57,988 nt of DNA from Christensenella hongkongensis (GCF_000981035.1 NZ_LAYJ01000111.1:1-57988); one strand, 5' to 3'; positions 16,093 through 26,786 are shown, counted from the first letter of the stretch. The notes: generated by a model from the sequence alone, not told the origin. Numbers and translations are program-made.

Positions 16093-17372
16093 AGCCGGGA
16101 AACAAAAAGCACTTGAAATGGATGCTGAAGGTGGGGGGCATCACGACGGGAGCTGTATTGGGGGGCTTGGCAGCTGTTTTTTTCGGCATATTTTGGACCC
16201 TGTTTTTTCCACCCGATCATACCGCGCCACCCGTTGTTGGAAGCCCGTTGACGGTTGAAGCAGAGGAAAAGGGGCAGAGCGATATCCTCTACGCAGAGGG
16301 AAATAAGATCAAGTCGCTGCGGACGGGAGAGACGGTCGTTGAGGCCGAACAACCAATACAGTGCATCGCGGCAGGTGAAGACGGGCTTATTTACGCGCAG
16401 GCGGCTACAGACCAACGTGTTCCAGAGCTGATACTGGTGCGGGAAGGGCGTAGCGAACGGTACGGCGAATCAACAGAATTATTGCATAAGGACTATTACG
16501 ACAGCGTCCGGTTTCAGGAAATGGAGATCAGGCCTCCGTTCCTGTACGCATGGACGGACAGCGTTTCCATTACAGGAAACGCCAGGGATTACCTATTGAC
16601 GGATTTGAATATTGCAAGACCGGAAGATTCCCGTCTATTCAGTTGGAGAGCAGAAGAACTGCTTTCAGAGTATCCGCACTACAGGCTCTATTTGCCGGAT
16701 GAAACAGACGGATATACGCTTTGTGATACGGGAACAGAGCTCATTCTTACCTATTTTTATACGTATTTTAATTCGAATGAGGAAGAAATTGATAGAACGG
16801 AATCCCTGGGGATTATAATCGATAAGAAAACCGGTGAGGAGCTGATGTCGAGGTACTCCAGAAAGGATATGTTTTACAGTGCGCGGACAGGTGAAGTCTA
16901 TATAATTGACGGTGATACAGGGCGCGTGAGCACGGTTTCGCTGAAAGGCGAAGAGGAATGGCGAGAACCAAAGACGATCCTTGATTTTGCAAGCGAGGAC
17001 AGTTTTCACGAGGCATTTGTTGATAATGAGACGATATATGTTTGGGCAACGATCAATTCGCAAAACGAGGTGCTTGCGATCGATATGGGGACTGGGACAG
17101 TGGCTGCGGAATATCCTTTGTATTGGGCGGATGAGGTCTTTCATTTAAACAGCAAGGGAGCGCTATTTCGGCGGGGAGATGCGCTTGTTTGGAGGAATTG
17201 GAATACGACTGCGGAAAAAGAGATTGCAAAAGTCAGCCTTGATAGCGACAAGAACCATATTGAAGTGCAGGATGATACAATCTTTGTATATCTGGTAAAT
17301 TATGGGGGAAGAGCGGATCAGCCTGTTTTTGAGTTGAAAGAAATTCTGGAAGATTGTTGGGAACAGGAATAA
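16089..17372 (+). CDS. Membrane-anchored protein with large extracytoplasmic domain
   Basis: A 427-residue protein. The N-terminus is basic, with one membrane helix at about residues 13-35 (GGITTGAVLGGLAAVFFGIF). The remainder consists of short beta-rich segments (DGLIYAQ, NEVLAIDMGTGTVAAEYP) that suggest a propeller. It is translationally coupled to the peptidase gene through ATGA. I do not recognise a family. The pairing with a wall-binding peptidase could mean a receptor, inhibitor or immunity partner (inference). Confidence 0.65.
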   Translation: MKPGNKKHLKWMLKVGGITTGAVLGGLAAVFFGIFWTLFFPPDHTAPPVVGSPLTVEAEEKGQSDILYAEGNKIKSLRTGETVVEAEQPIQCIAAGEDGLIYAQAATDQRVPELILVREGRSERYGESTELLHKDYYDSVRFQEMEIRPPFLYAWTDSVSITGNARDYLLTDLNIARPEDSRLFSWRAEELLSEYPHYRLYLPDETDGYTLCDTGTELILTYFYTYFNSNEEEIDRTESLGIIIDKKTGEELMSRYSRKDMFYSARTGEVYIIDGDTGRVSTVSLKGEEEWREPKTILDFASEDSFHEAFVDNETIYVWATINSQNEVLAIDMGTGTVAAEYPLYWADEVFHLNSKGALFRRGDALVWRNWNTTAEKEIAKVSLDSDKNHIEVQDDTIFVYLVNYGGRADQPVFELKEILEDCWEQE

Positions 17373-17399
17373 CATGAAAAATCCGATTCTGGAAAAGCG

Positions 17400-17690
17400 A
17401 TGCTCATCGTGAAAACGGGAGCAGTGGTCTTATATTTCATTTTGATTGTAGTCGTTATTTGTATTAGCGTAGTTGTTTCTTCGATTCATCCTGTTTCAAG
17501 GCTTAGGATGGATAATCCTGACGGATTAGATTTGCTTAATATGTTTATGTATGGTTTGAATCTAAGATTTTACATAGATAATCTGCACAAAGTAGAAATT
17601 GTAATGGGAGTTGCACTCTATTTTCTGCTGTGGATTAATACAAAACCGCGGGATGAAAAAAATTTGGAGAAAAAACAGTTAGAAACATAA
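17400..17690 (+). CDS. Small two-helix membrane protein
   Basis: A 96-residue protein with membrane helices at about residues 5-28 and 65-82 and a charged C-terminal tail. The start is uncertain: the ATG at 17400 has only a weak site, and an in-frame GTG lies at 17409. It is the last gene of the peptidase cassette and is followed by a strong terminator. No family is recognised. Confidence 0.5.
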   Translation: MLIVKTGAVVLYFILIVVVICISVVVSSIHPVSRLRMDNPDGLDLLNMFMYGLNLRFYIDNLHKVEIVMGVALYFLLWINTKPRDEKNLEKKQLET

Positions 17691-17703
17691 AATATGCCAA
17701 GAG

Positions 17704-17742
17704 AAAGGCCGTCCCTATGAGCCAATGGGGACGGCCTTTTTT
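17704..17742 (+). terminator. Intrinsic terminator of the peptidase cassette
   Basis: AAAGGCCGTCCC pairs with GGGGACGGCCTTTTTT around a 12-nt loop. Confidence 0.9.
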
Positions 17743-17784
17743 GTTTTTTTCTTTATACAATCTTAATACAAAGCGCATAACCCT

Positions 17785-17815
17785 AACACCGTCTTTATTT
17801 CCGGCGACCTATAAT
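17785..17815 (+). promoter_or_regulatory. Candidate kdp promoter
   Basis: A perfect TATAAT at 17810 lies 43 nt before kdpF. No good -35 box stands 17 nt upstream, which fits a promoter that needs the response regulator KdpE. The AT-rich stretch 17751-17775 is a possible KdpE site (inference). Confidence 0.35.
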
Positions 17816-17857
17816 ACTAAGTGACCTAGATATGCAGCAAAAGAAAGGAGAAAGGTT

Positions 17858-17947
17858 ATGTCTGTGGTAATCACAATAATTGGGATTGTGGCGGCGGCAC
17901 TCTTTGTGTACCTGTTTGTGGTCCTGCTGAGAGGTGACAGGCAATGA
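17858..17947 (+). CDS. kdpF: KdpF, small subunit of the Kdp potassium ATPase
   Basis: A 29-residue hydrophobic peptide (MSVVITIIGIVAAALFVYLF then VVLLRGDRQ), a single membrane helix with a short basic end. GAAAGGAGAAAGG precedes its ATG. It overlaps kdpA by ATGA. Size, sequence character and position before kdpA identify it as KdpF, which stabilises the KdpABC complex. Confidence 0.9.
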   Translation: MSVVITIIGIVAAALFVYLFVVLLRGDRQ

Positions 17948-19683
17948 GCAATCAGATTTTGCAGTATGCGCTTTACATCGTGATACTCGTGGCGCTTGCC
18001 ATACCGCTTGGAAAGTACATCGGTAAGGTAATGAACGGTGAAAAGACGTTTCTTTCAAAGGCCTTTGTGCCGGTGGAAAATTTCACGTACAAGGTTTTGC
18101 ACGTTGATAAGAACGAGGATATGGGCTGGAAGAAATATGCGGCCTGCTGCATTATGTTCAGCGTTTTTAGTTTTGCAATCCTCTTTTTTCTCAATATGGC
18201 GCAAGGAGTCCTGCCGTTGAATCCGGAAAACATCGACGGAACATCGTGGCATCTGGCGTTCAATACGACGTCAAGCTTTGTGACGAATACGAACTGGCAG
18301 TCTTATTCCGGTGAGAGCGCGCTTTCCTATTTTACACAGATGCTTGGCCTGACCGTACAAAACTTTGTATCTGCGGGCGTAGGCATCGTGGTGTTGTTCG
18401 CGTTGATTCGTGGATTCACGAGGGAAAAGGGAACGGGGATTGGAAACTTCTGGGTAGACCTGACGAGGGTGGTTTGGTATGTGCTGATTCCGCTTTCGCT
18501 GGTGGTGGCGATTTTACTTGTTTCCCAGGGAGTCGTGCAGAACCTTTCCTCCTATACGGAGGTACAGCTTTTGCATCCGGTTACGCTTGACGACGGAACG
18601 GTAATCACAAGCCAGGTAATACCGCAGGGGCCTGCCGCAAGCCAGATTGCGATCAAGCAGTTGGGGACGAATGGTGGCGGTTTCTTTGGTGTGAACTCGG
18701 CCTTCCCGCTGGAGAATCCAACCATATTCTCCAATATGATAGAGATGATATCGCTCCTGCTGATTCCTGTTGCGCTGTGCTTCACATTTGGCAGGAATGT
18801 AAAGAACAAAAAACAGGGTGTTGCATTGTTTCTGGCAATGCTCATTATGCTCGTAGGTTTTCTTGCGGTGATTGGAGCGAACGAAGCAAACGGTACGCCG
18901 CAGCTTGCCCAGGACGGCGCGGTCAATATGACAACGCAGGGGCAACCGGGCGGTAACATGGAAGGCAAGGAAGCGCGGTTTGGAATCGCGACGTCAAGCA
19001 CCTGGGCTTCATTTACAACGGCTGCCTCAAACGGCTCTGTTAACTCCATGCACGACAGCTATACACCGCTTGGCGGAATGATTACAATGCTGCAGATGCA
19101 GCTTGGCGAGGTCATATTCGGTGGCGTTGGCTGCGGGCTTTACGGAATGCTGGCGTTTGCGATTGTAGCGGTATTCATTGCGGGGCTTATGGTGGGCAGA
19201 ACACCGGAATTTCTTGGAAAGAAGATAGAACCGTATGAAATGAAGATGGCGACGCTCGTATGCCTTGCGACGCCTCTCGCGGCGCTTATTGGCACGGCGA
19301 TTGCCTGCTATGTGCCTACCGTGATGGATAGCCTCAACAATAGTGGGCCGCATGGGTTTTCGGAGGTATTGTACGCCTTTTCATCCGGCGCGGGCAACAA
19401 TGGTTCTGCATTTGCGGGCCTGAACGCCAACGTGCCTTTCCTGAATGTGGCGATTGGGATTGTGATGCTGTTTGTACGTTTTATGCCGATGATTGCAACG
19501 CTTGCGATCGCCGGATCGCTGGTCCGCAAACAAAAAGTCGCGGTCAGCGCGGGAACGTTGCCCACAACGGGCGCGCTGTTTATCGCCGTATTGATACTGG
19601 TTGTACTGCTTGTCGGAGCGCTGAGCTTTCTTCCGGCGCTTGCGGTTGGGCCGATTGCAGAGTTCTTCCAGATGATAGGTTAG
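17944..19683 (+). CDS. kdpA: Potassium-transporting ATPase subunit A
   Basis: A 579-residue polytopic membrane protein of the K+ transporter superfamily. It carries selectivity-filter loops, for example [31 protein letters not shown] and [11 protein letters not shown]. It is the potassium-binding channel-like subunit of the high-affinity KdpFABC pump. It is full length, and overlaps kdpF by 4 nt. Confidence 0.97.
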   Translation: MSNQILQYALYIVILVALAIPLGKYIGKVMNGEKTFLSKAFVPVENFTYKVLHVDKNEDMGWKKYAACCIMFSVFSFAILFFLNMAQGVLPLNPENIDGTSWHLAFNTTSSFVTNTNWQSYSGESALSYFTQMLGLTVQNFVSAGVGIVVLFALIRGFTREKGTGIGNFWVDLTRVVWYVLIPLSLVVAILLVSQGVVQNLSSYTEVQLLHPVTLDDGTVITSQVIPQGPAASQIAIKQLGTNGGGFFGVNSAFPLENPTIFSNMIEMISLLLIPVALCFTFGRNVKNKKQGVALFLAMLIMLVGFLAVIGANEANGTPQLAQDGAVNMTTQGQPGGNMEGKEARFGIATSSTWASFTTAASNGSVNSMHDSYTPLGGMITMLQMQLGEVIFGGVGCGLYGMLAFAIVAVFIAGLMVGRTPEFLGKKIEPYEMKMATLVCLATPLAALIGTAIACYVPTVMDSLNNSGPHGFSEVLYAFSSGAGNNGSAFAGLNANVPFLNVAIGIVMLFVRFMPMIATLAIAGSLVRKQKVAVSAGTLPTTGALFIAVLILVVLLVGALSFLPALAVGPIAEFFQMIG

Positions 19684-19696
19684 GAGTGAAAAGATC

Positions 19697-21766
19697 ATGA
19701 AGGATAAAAAGACAAAGTTTGTAAATAAGCAAATGATCGGACGCGCTCTGAAAGACTCGTTTTTGAAGCTGAATCCGAAGATACAGGTGCAAAATCCGGT
19801 TATGTTTGTCGTATATGTTGCGGCGATATTGACAACTGTGCTTTATGTGATCGCGCTTGCGGGTATCAGGGACAATACGCCGGAGTTTATACTGGGTATC
19901 GCGGTACTGTTATGGCTGACCGTACTGTTTGCCAATTTTGCAGAGGCGATCGCCGAGGGCAGGGGAAAAGCGCAGGCGGATGCCCTGCGCGCGACGAAGC
20001 GTGATATTACGGCTTATAAGATACCCTCGCCTGAAGAAAGGGACAGAGTGGAAGAAGTTCCATCCGCTTCCCTTAGGAAAGGCGATATTGTACTCGTGAA
20101 AGCCGGGGAGCAGATACCCGCGGACGGCGACGTGATCGATGGGGCGGCGTCTGTAGACGAAAGCGCAATCACCGGGGAATCTGCCCCGGTGATTCGTGAG
20201 AGCGGCGGCGACCGCTGCGCAGTAACAGGAGGAACCACGGTGATATCCGACTGGCTGGTGATCCATGTGACGAGCAATCCGGGCGAGAGCTTCCTTGACA
20301 AGATGATTGCCATGGTGGAAGGCGCAGCGCGCAAAAAGACGCCAAACGAGGTCGCGTTGCAGATACTGTTGGTATCGCTGACGATCATATTCCTCGTTGT
20401 GACTGTATCGCTTTACGCGTTTGCACATTTTTCCGCACAGATGCAGGGTATGAGCGCAAATCCAACGTCCGTTACCTCCCTGCTGGCGTTGCTTGTATGC
20501 CTTGCGCCCACGACGATTGGCGCGCTGCTTTCCGCAATCGGTATTGCAGGCATGAGCAGGCTCAATCAGGCTAACGTACTTGCAATGAGCGGCAGGGCAA
20601 TCGAAGCCGCGGGCGACGTAGATATCCTGATGCTCGATAAAACAGGGACGATCACGCTTGGCAACCGTCAGGCAAGTGAATTTATACCTGTGGATGGAAC
20701 GGATATCAGGGAGCTTGCGGATGCGGCCCAACTGTCTTCGCTCTCTGATGAAACGCCTGAAGGCAGGAGCATCGTAGTGCTGGCAAAAGAGAAGTTCGGA
20801 ATCCGGGGCCGCAATATAGGCGAGATGAATGTCCAGTTTATCCCGTTTTCCGCCAAAACAAGAATGAGCGGTGTGGACTACGAAGGAAATGAAGTACGCA
20901 AGGGGGCTGCGGATGCGGTAAAAGAATATGTGCAGTCAAAAGGCGGAAACTACTCGCCGGAATGCGACGAAACTGTAAAACGCGTTGCAAACAGCGGGGG
21001 GACACCGTTGCTGGTTGCGAAGAATGGGAAAATACTTGGAGTCGTCCATTTAAAGGATATTATCAAGCAGGGTGTACAGGAAAAATTTGCCGACCTGCGG
21101 AAAATGGGCATCAGGACGATCATGATTACAGGAGACAACCCGCTTACCGCTGCGGCAATCGCCGCCGAAGCAGGTGTGGATGATTTTCTGGCGGAGGCGA
21201 CTCCGGAGGGCAAGCTGGAGCTGATACGCGATTACCAGAAGCACGGACATATGGTGGCAATGACAGGCGACGGCACAAACGACGCGCCCGCGCTTGCACA
21301 GGCTGATGTTGCGGTCGCCATGAACACGGGCACGCAGGCAGCCAAAGAGGCGGGCAACATGGTGGATCTTGATTCGTCGCCGACGAAGCTGATCGACATT
21401 GTGAGGATCGGCAAGCAGCTTTTGATGACGCGCGGTGCGCTTACAACATTCAGCATTGCCAACGATATCGCAAAATATTTTGCGATCATCCCGCCGCTTT
21501 TCTTCCTGCTGTTCCCGCAGTTGCAGGCGCTTAACATCATGAGGCTGCACAGCCCGGAAAGCGCGATATTTTCTGCGGTCATCTATAATGCGGTGATCAT
21601 TGTAGCACTGATCCCGCTGGCGCTGAAGGGCGTAAAATACAGGGAAGTGCCGGCAAAAAAGCTGTTGTCGCGTAACCTGTTGGTGTTTGGCGTTGGCGGC
21701 GTAATCCTGCCGTTCATTGCAATCAAGCTGATCGATATGCTGCTTGTAGCGGTAGGATTATTTTAG
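19697..21766 (+). CDS. kdpB: Potassium-transporting ATPase subunit B (P-type ATPase)
   Basis: A 689-residue P-type ATPase. It has ITGESAPVI (actuator TGES), the phosphorylation motif LDKTGTITL with the catalytic Asp near residue 314, and [12 protein letters not shown] in the hinge. It hydrolyses ATP to drive potassium import through KdpA. The SD and 13-nt spacing from kdpA indicate an operon. Confidence 0.97.
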   Translation: MKDKKTKFVNKQMIGRALKDSFLKLNPKIQVQNPVMFVVYVAAILTTVLYVIALAGIRDNTPEFILGIAVLLWLTVLFANFAEAIAEGRGKAQADALRATKRDITAYKIPSPEERDRVEEVPSASLRKGDIVLVKAGEQIPADGDVIDGAASVDESAITGESAPVIRESGGDRCAVTGGTTVISDWLVIHVTSNPGESFLDKMIAMVEGAARKKTPNEVALQILLVSLTIIFLVVTVSLYAFAHFSAQMQGMSANPTSVTSLLALLVCLAPTTIGALLSAIGIAGMSRLNQANVLAMSGRAIEAAGDVDILMLDKTGTITLGNRQASEFIPVDGTDIRELADAAQLSSLSDETPEGRSIVVLAKEKFGIRGRNIGEMNVQFIPFSAKTRMSGVDYEGNEVRKGAADAVKEYVQSKGGNYSPECDETVKRVANSGGTPLLVAKNGKILGVVHLKDIIKQGVQEKFADLRKMGIRTIMITGDNPLTAAAIAAEAGVDDFLAEATPEGKLELIRDYQKHGHMVAMTGDGTNDAPALAQADVAVAMNTGTQAAKEAGNMVDLDSSPTKLIDIVRIGKQLLMTRGALTTFSIANDIAKYFAIIPPLFFLLFPQLQALNIMRLHSPESAIFSAVIYNAVIIVALIPLALKGVKYREVPAKKLLSRNLLVFGVGGVILPFIAIKLIDMLLVAVGLF

Positions 21767-21778
21767 GAGGAACGGACA

Positions 21779-22387
21779 ATGTTAAAAAATATAAAAAAAG
21801 TTGCTCTGCCGGCTTTGATCATGATTTTAATTTTTACGCTGGTTTGCGGCGTGATTTATCCGCTGGTGGTAACCGGGATTTCGCAGCTTGCCTTTCCAAA
21901 ACAGGCAAACGGCAGTATGATTGAGATAGACGGGAAAAAGTATGGCAGCACGTTACTGGCACAGGAATTCACTACGGAAGAATATATGTGGGGACGCGTG
22001 ATGAACCTTAATACGGAAACATTTTACGACGATCAGGGAAATCCGTTGCTGTTTGCAGGGCCTTCGAACCTCTCTCCTGCCAGCGACGAATATGCCGCCC
22101 TTATTGAAGAACGCGTACAAAAGCTGCGTGATGCGCATCCTGAAAAAGGCGACGAACCGATTCCGTCAGATCTTGTGACGTGCTCCGGCAGCGGACTCGA
22201 TCCGCATATTTCGCCTGCTGCCGCCGAATACCAGGTGGAGCGGATTGCAAGGGCTCGTAATATTCCTGCTGGTCAGGTGCGCGAGATTGTGGCAAAATAT
22301 ACGGAGGGAAGGTTTCTCGGAATTTTTGGAGAACCGACGGTAAATGTTTTGGAAGTGAATCTGGCGCTGGACGGCCTATTGAAATAA
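21779..22387 (+). CDS. kdpC: Potassium-transporting ATPase subunit C
   Basis: A 202-residue protein with one N-terminal membrane helix (about residues 11-33) and an exposed domain. The family signature regions GPSNLSPAS and SGSGLDPHISPAAAEYQ are present. KdpC raises the ATP affinity of KdpB. AGGAGGAAC precedes the ATG. Confidence 0.96.
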   Translation: MLKNIKKVALPALIMILIFTLVCGVIYPLVVTGISQLAFPKQANGSMIEIDGKKYGSTLLAQEFTTEEYMWGRVMNLNTETFYDDQGNPLLFAGPSNLSPASDEYAALIEERVQKLRDAHPEKGDEPIPSDLVTCSGSGLDPHISPAAAEYQVERIARARNIPAGQVREIVAKYTEGRFLGIFGEPTVNVLEVNLALDGLLK

Positions 22388-22411
22388 CCTGGCGCCAGGG
22401 AGGAGAAATGA

Positions 22412-25108
22412 ATGCTTGATGATGCGCGGCCCGATCCAAACGAGCTGCTTCGGCAGATGCAACCGGAGAAAGAGCGGCGGGGAAAACTTAAAATATTCTT
22501 TGGATACGCGGCGGGTGTTGGAAAAACCTATGCCATGCTTGAGGCCGCGCACGCTGCAAAAGAGCAGGGTGTTGACGTTGTAGTCGGATATGTGGAGCCG
22601 CACACCCGGCCTGAAACGCTTGCGCTTTTGGACGGGCTTGAGGTGTTGCCGCCGCTTGAGGTGCCGTACAAAGGAATCAAGCTGCGGGAATTTGACCTTG
22701 ACGGCGCACTTGAAAGAAAGCCGCAGCTGATTCTGGTGGACGAACTCGCGCATACGAATGCGCAGGGATTGCGCCATACCAAGCGCTGGGGAGATATCGA
22801 AGAGCTGATGGGCGCAGGCATTGACGTTTATACAACCGTAAATGTGCAGCACATTGAAAGCCTTAATGATATCGTTGCGTCGATCACGCAGGTGATCGTA
22901 AAGGAACGCGTTCCAGACCGGATTTTCGATATGGCGGACGAGGTGGAGATCATCGACGTGGAGCCGTCGGTACTACTCGCGCGCCTGGAAGCCGGTAAAA
23001 TCTATAAAGAACAACAGGCGCATCAGGCGTTGGCCCATTTTTTTGTGAAGGGCAATCTCGCGGCGCTGCGCGAGATCGCGTTGAGGCGGGTGGCCGACAG
23101 GGTAAATAAGGATACGCCGGAACGGACGGCGCCGGCGAGGGAGCATATTCTGGTATGTCTCTCAACATCGCCTTCCAACGCAAAGGTAATTCGTACGGCG
23201 GCGCGTATGGCAGAAGCGTTCCACGCCTCTTTTACCGCGCTTTTCGTGGATACGCCGACAAGCCCGGTTTTAAACCGGGAAAATGCAAAGCTGCTGCGTG
23301 ACAACATCCGGCTTGCCAAGGAGCTGGGTGCAAAAATCGCTACGACATACGGCGACAACGTACCGATGCAGATTGCCCGTTTTTCCAAGGTGAGCGGCGT
23401 TACAAAGATTGTCGTTGGGAGGACGCGCCAGAAACCGAAGATATGGAAGCGCGGCCAGAACATGATCGATGAATTGATATCCTATGCCGCGGAGCTTGAG
23501 GTTTTTGTCATCCCGGACAACGACGCGCAGGATTACAAACCGGCGCGGCACCGGATCAGGTGGGGAACATTCCGGTTCCACTGGAAGGATTTCCTCAAAA
23601 TGCTGCTCATAATGGCAGCGTGTATCGCAGTGGGAGCGTTTTTTGACTGGGTTGGTTTTAACCAGGCGAATATCATCGTCATCCTGATTTTGGGCGTATT
23701 GATTACGGCAAACCAGACGCATGGACGGTTTTATGGAGTTGTGGCATCTGTAATCGGCGTGCTGATGTATAATTTTTTCTTTACCGATCCGCGGTTTACC
23801 TTCAACGCATACGGAGCGGAATATCCGGTGACATTTGCAATTATGCTGATTGCCGCGCTGATTACAAGCGCGCTTACGAGCAAAGTAAAAAAACAGGCGG
23901 CAATCGCCACAATAAATGCTTTTCGCACGAACGTGCTGCTGGAGACAAATCGAAGCCTGCAGGACGCAAAGACGCTGGATGAGATAGCAACGCACGCGAT
24001 TGGCAAAGTAGCGAAGCTGGCGCATAAACCGGTGGTGTTTTACCTCGCGGACGGAAATGAGATCGGCAGGGTTTATGCGTGCGACGAAGAGGGAATACTG
24101 GAAAAAAACAGCGCATATATCACGCCCGACGAGCAGGCTGTAGCGGCGTGGTGTATCCGGAACGGACATTCCGCTGGAAAGGGCACCAATACGCTGCCCG
24201 GCGCTGCGGCGCGCTATACTCCGCTTACGACAAAGGAAAGGGTGCTGGCAGCAATCGGCGTAGTGACAGATGCCGACGACCAGATAGACAGCATACAGGA
24301 TTCGCTGCTGTATACGTTGTTTGCACAGATTGGATCGGCGATTGAAAAGTATTACCTGAACGAGGCGCAAAGAAAGGCGGAAACACAGGCGGAAAGCGAA
24401 CGCTTCCGTTCTAACCTGCTGCGCGCGGTATCGCATGATCTGCGTACGCCGCTCACGAGTATTTCCGGAAGCGCAAGTTCGTTGCTTACGAACTGCTTTG
24501 ACGAGGAGACAAAAAAACGCCTTGTGACAGGAATTTACGACGATTCATTGTGGTTGATCAATCTGGTGGAAAACCTGCTTTCCGTATCAAGGATAGACAA
24601 TGGGAACGTAAAGCTTAAAACGGAGCCTCAATTCATATCGGAGATCGTAGAGGAAGCGCTGCGTCATTTGAGCCGTAAGGCGGAAGAGCATCATATCAGG
24701 ATTGATTTGGCGGACGATATGTTGATGGCGGACGTCGACGTACAGCTGATTGTGCAGGTAATGATCAATCTGGTGGATAATGCCGTCAAATACACGCAGC
24801 CAGGCTCGGATATTTTGATCAGCGCCGCACGCAGGGGAAAAGAAGCGGTGGTACGCGTTGCGGACAATGGAAAAGGAATCAGCGACGCGGATAAGAAAAA
24901 TATTTTTGATATGTTTTATACGGCGGGAGGCAAGCAGACGGACAGCCGCAGGGGGCTGGGACTGGGGCTGGCGCTGTGCAGGACGATTGTGGAAGCGCAC
25001 GGCGGCAGGATCAGGGTAAAGGATAACGAGCCGTGCGGAACTGTATTCGAATTTACGCTGCCCATAGCGGAGGTGAAGGAAAATGAAAACTTCAATCATG
25101 GTGGTTGA
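22412..25108 (+). CDS. kdpD: Sensor histidine kinase KdpD
   Basis: An 898-residue sensor. The N-terminal KdpD domain has a Walker A motif GYAAGVGKTY (residues 31-40) and LVDELAHTN. A universal-stress-like domain follows, then four membrane helices (about 393-480), a GAF-like region, a HisKA box with phospho-acceptor His in SHDLRTPL (near 674), and an ATPase domain with LVDNAVKYT and GLGLGLALCR. It senses potassium limitation or turgor and phosphorylates KdpE. It overlaps kdpE by 26 nt. Confidence 0.97.
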   Translation: MLDDARPDPNELLRQMQPEKERRGKLKIFFGYAAGVGKTYAMLEAAHAAKEQGVDVVVGYVEPHTRPETLALLDGLEVLPPLEVPYKGIKLREFDLDGALERKPQLILVDELAHTNAQGLRHTKRWGDIEELMGAGIDVYTTVNVQHIESLNDIVASITQVIVKERVPDRIFDMADEVEIIDVEPSVLLARLEAGKIYKEQQAHQALAHFFVKGNLAALREIALRRVADRVNKDTPERTAPAREHILVCLSTSPSNAKVIRTAARMAEAFHASFTALFVDTPTSPVLNRENAKLLRDNIRLAKELGAKIATTYGDNVPMQIARFSKVSGVTKIVVGRTRQKPKIWKRGQNMIDELISYAAELEVFVIPDNDAQDYKPARHRIRWGTFRFHWKDFLKMLLIMAACIAVGAFFDWVGFNQANIIVILILGVLITANQTHGRFYGVVASVIGVLMYNFFFTDPRFTFNAYGAEYPVTFAIMLIAALITSALTSKVKKQAAIATINAFRTNVLLETNRSLQDAKTLDEIATHAIGKVAKLAHKPVVFYLADGNEIGRVYACDEEGILEKNSAYITPDEQAVAAWCIRNGHSAGKGTNTLPGAAARYTPLTTKERVLAAIGVVTDADDQIDSIQDSLLYTLFAQIGSAIEKYYLNEAQRKAETQAESERFRSNLLRAVSHDLRTPLTSISGSASSLLTNCFDEETKKRLVTGIYDDSLWLINLVENLLSVSRIDNGNVKLKTEPQFISEIVEEALRHLSRKAEEHHIRIDLADDMLMADVDVQLIVQVMINLVDNAVKYTQPGSDILISAARRGKEAVVRVADNGKGISDADKKNIFDMFYTAGGKQTDSRRGLGLGLALCRTIVEAHGGRIRVKDNEPCGTVFEFTLPIAEVKENENFNHGG

Positions 25109-25784
25109 GGACGACCAGGCGATCAAAAATTTTATGTCGGCGACGCTGGATATGAACGCTTACCAGTGCTATACGGCGCAAACGGGGGAGGAGGCTTTGA
25201 TGCTGGCTGTTTCAAAACAGCCGGATATGATTATCCTTGACCTTGGATTGCCAGATATGGACGGTGTGGATATCATCAGGAAGATCAGGACATGGTCGAA
25301 TTGCCCGATTATTGTGGTGAGCGCGCGTATGGAGGACAGGGACAAAATCAGCGCGCTTGACGCTGGCGCGGACGATTATCTTACCAAACCGTTTAGTATG
25401 GAGGAGCTTTTGGCGCGTATCCGCGTGGCCGCAAGGAGGATTGGCAGCGTACCGAATATGGAAAATTCGGTGTTTGAAAACGGCGGACTGAAAATCGATT
25501 ACGCAGCCGGCTGCGTATATGTGGATGGTGTGGAGTGCCACCTGACGCCCATGGAATATAAGCTCGTTTGCCTGCTCGCAAAGAATGTGGGGAGGGTACT
25601 GACACACCAGTATATCCTCAAAGAAGTATGGGGAAGCGGCTTTGAAAGCGACGTACCGTCACTTCGCGTATTTATGGCGACTCTGCGTAAAAAGATAGAC
25701 AAGGGGCAGAAATATATCCAGACACATGTTGGCGTGGGGTACAGGATGCTGAGAATCGAGGGGAAAGAAGATGCTCAGGCGTAA
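25083..25784 (+). CDS. kdpE: Response regulator KdpE
   Basis: A 233-residue OmpR-type regulator. The receiver has acidic residues VVEDD, phospho-acceptor Asp 53 in IILDLGLPD and Lys in LTKPF. The C-terminal winged helix has LTPMEYKLVCLLA and GVGYRM. It activates kdp transcription. It overlaps kdpD upstream and the next unknown gene downstream, so all three are translationally coupled. Confidence 0.95.
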   Translation: MKTSIMVVEDDQAIKNFMSATLDMNAYQCYTAQTGEEALMLAVSKQPDMIILDLGLPDMDGVDIIRKIRTWSNCPIIVVSARMEDRDKISALDAGADDYLTKPFSMEELLARIRVAARRIGSVPNMENSVFENGGLKIDYAAGCVYVDGVECHLTPMEYKLVCLLAKNVGRVLTHQYILKEVWGSGFESDVPSLRVFMATLRKKIDKGQKYIQTHVGVGYRMLRIEGKEDAQA

Positions 25785-26637
25785 TTATGTTCAAAACAGG
25801 GATATTGAAATTCCAACGCCGCATCAGCAGGTCCATCCGCTGCGCGTACTTGCCTGCATGGTGGATGCGCTGCGCGTCCAGACCGGCGTTATGCCGCAAT
25901 ATTATATGCTGGAGGGGAGCAGCGTACTGCATATTTTGTTTTATGGTTCCTATTTTGAAACGGATATGCTGGTAGAGGAATATGGACCGATGCTCGCCCT
26001 TGCGGCGCAAAAAACACCGCTTGTGGTAAGCGGACTTACGAGCGGGTATGAAAATGGGGAAATCACAGTTGAAACGGAGAACGGCAATGTGATTTTTCAA
26101 AAATATGATGCGACAGGCGAGGATTTTAGGGCGCTTCGAAACCTGTGTTTTTGTCTGCGTTTTGCAGGAGAAAAGGATTGCGCGCTTGCGCGCGAAGTGC
26201 TTTTGCAGGTAGAAAAGCCGTGCGCGGTATTGGGCAGCGAATGGGATGAAGCTCCACTGGCAAGAGGGCTGTTTGCGGATTTGGAGCTGTTTTATTACAG
26301 GTATGCGATGTTAAAACCCATCGGAGAAGGCTACAGGGAGTGCATCAGCGCGCTTGGGATTGAACAGATTGCCGGGCTTTGGCGGGCTTTTTTGGAGAAC
26401 GGCGTTTCTTATGAAGAGTTTGAGCGGTTTTTGGAGCTTTTGCAGGATGGAGAAGAAACAGACGTTTATTCATGGGAATTTGCTCTTGGGCTTGCGCTGG
26501 AAGCCTGTGGATTTGAGACCGTTCTGGATGAAACGGGTTTTATGATTGTGGATGCGCAGGGAAAACGCAGGATATTTGATTTTGAAAACGGCCCCGCCGC
26601 TGAACGGCTGCTTATGAAATTCTTATTTCCGGCGTGA
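25771..26637 (+). CDS. Unknown protein coupled to kdpE
   Basis: A 288-residue soluble protein I do not recognise. Its first 14 nt overlap the end of kdpE, so it is made from the kdp transcript. It has no membrane helix or signal peptide. The composition is acidic and aromatic-rich (for example LFADLELFYYRYAML), and the C-terminal segment FETVLDETGFMIVDAQGKRR could be a small beta domain. It may modulate the KdpDE system (inference from coupling only). Confidence 0.7.
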   Translation: MLRRNYVQNRDIEIPTPHQQVHPLRVLACMVDALRVQTGVMPQYYMLEGSSVLHILFYGSYFETDMLVEEYGPMLALAAQKTPLVVSGLTSGYENGEITVETENGNVIFQKYDATGEDFRALRNLCFCLRFAGEKDCALAREVLLQVEKPCAVLGSEWDEAPLARGLFADLELFYYRYAMLKPIGEGYRECISALGIEQIAGLWRAFLENGVSYEEFERFLELLQDGEETDVYSWEFALGLALEACGFETVLDETGFMIVDAQGKRRIFDFENGPAAERLLMKFLFPA

Positions 26638-26692
26638 CAGAAGGACATGCGATTTAAAACAACGGATTTATCTCGTATTTTTTCATTTTAAT

Positions 26693-26717
26693 GTTTTAAT
26701 GATTCGGCGCGGTGTAT
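26693..26717 (+). promoter_or_regulatory. Possible sigma-B-like promoter
   Basis: GTTTTA (26693-26698) and GGTGTAT (26711-26717) are 12 nt apart, similar to the general-stress sigma-B pattern GTTTAA/GGGTAT. It lies 69 nt before the small Lys-rich gene. No sigma-B gene is in the window to support it. Confidence 0.25.
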
Positions 26718-26786
26718 TGTAATAGCACAAAGCAGGAACGCGTGAAAGCGTACCGAAAAAATGAAAGATAATAAGAGGTAATGAAA

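Noticed and set aside
17374-17412. A 12-codon frame overlapping the start of the small membrane protein
   Set aside because: Too short and without support; kept only as a note that the start at 17400 is uncertain.
23270-24436. A 388-codon minus-strand frame inside kdpD
   Set aside because: kdpD is intact and well conserved on the plus strand; the antisense frame is Arg/Cys-rich with no start signals.
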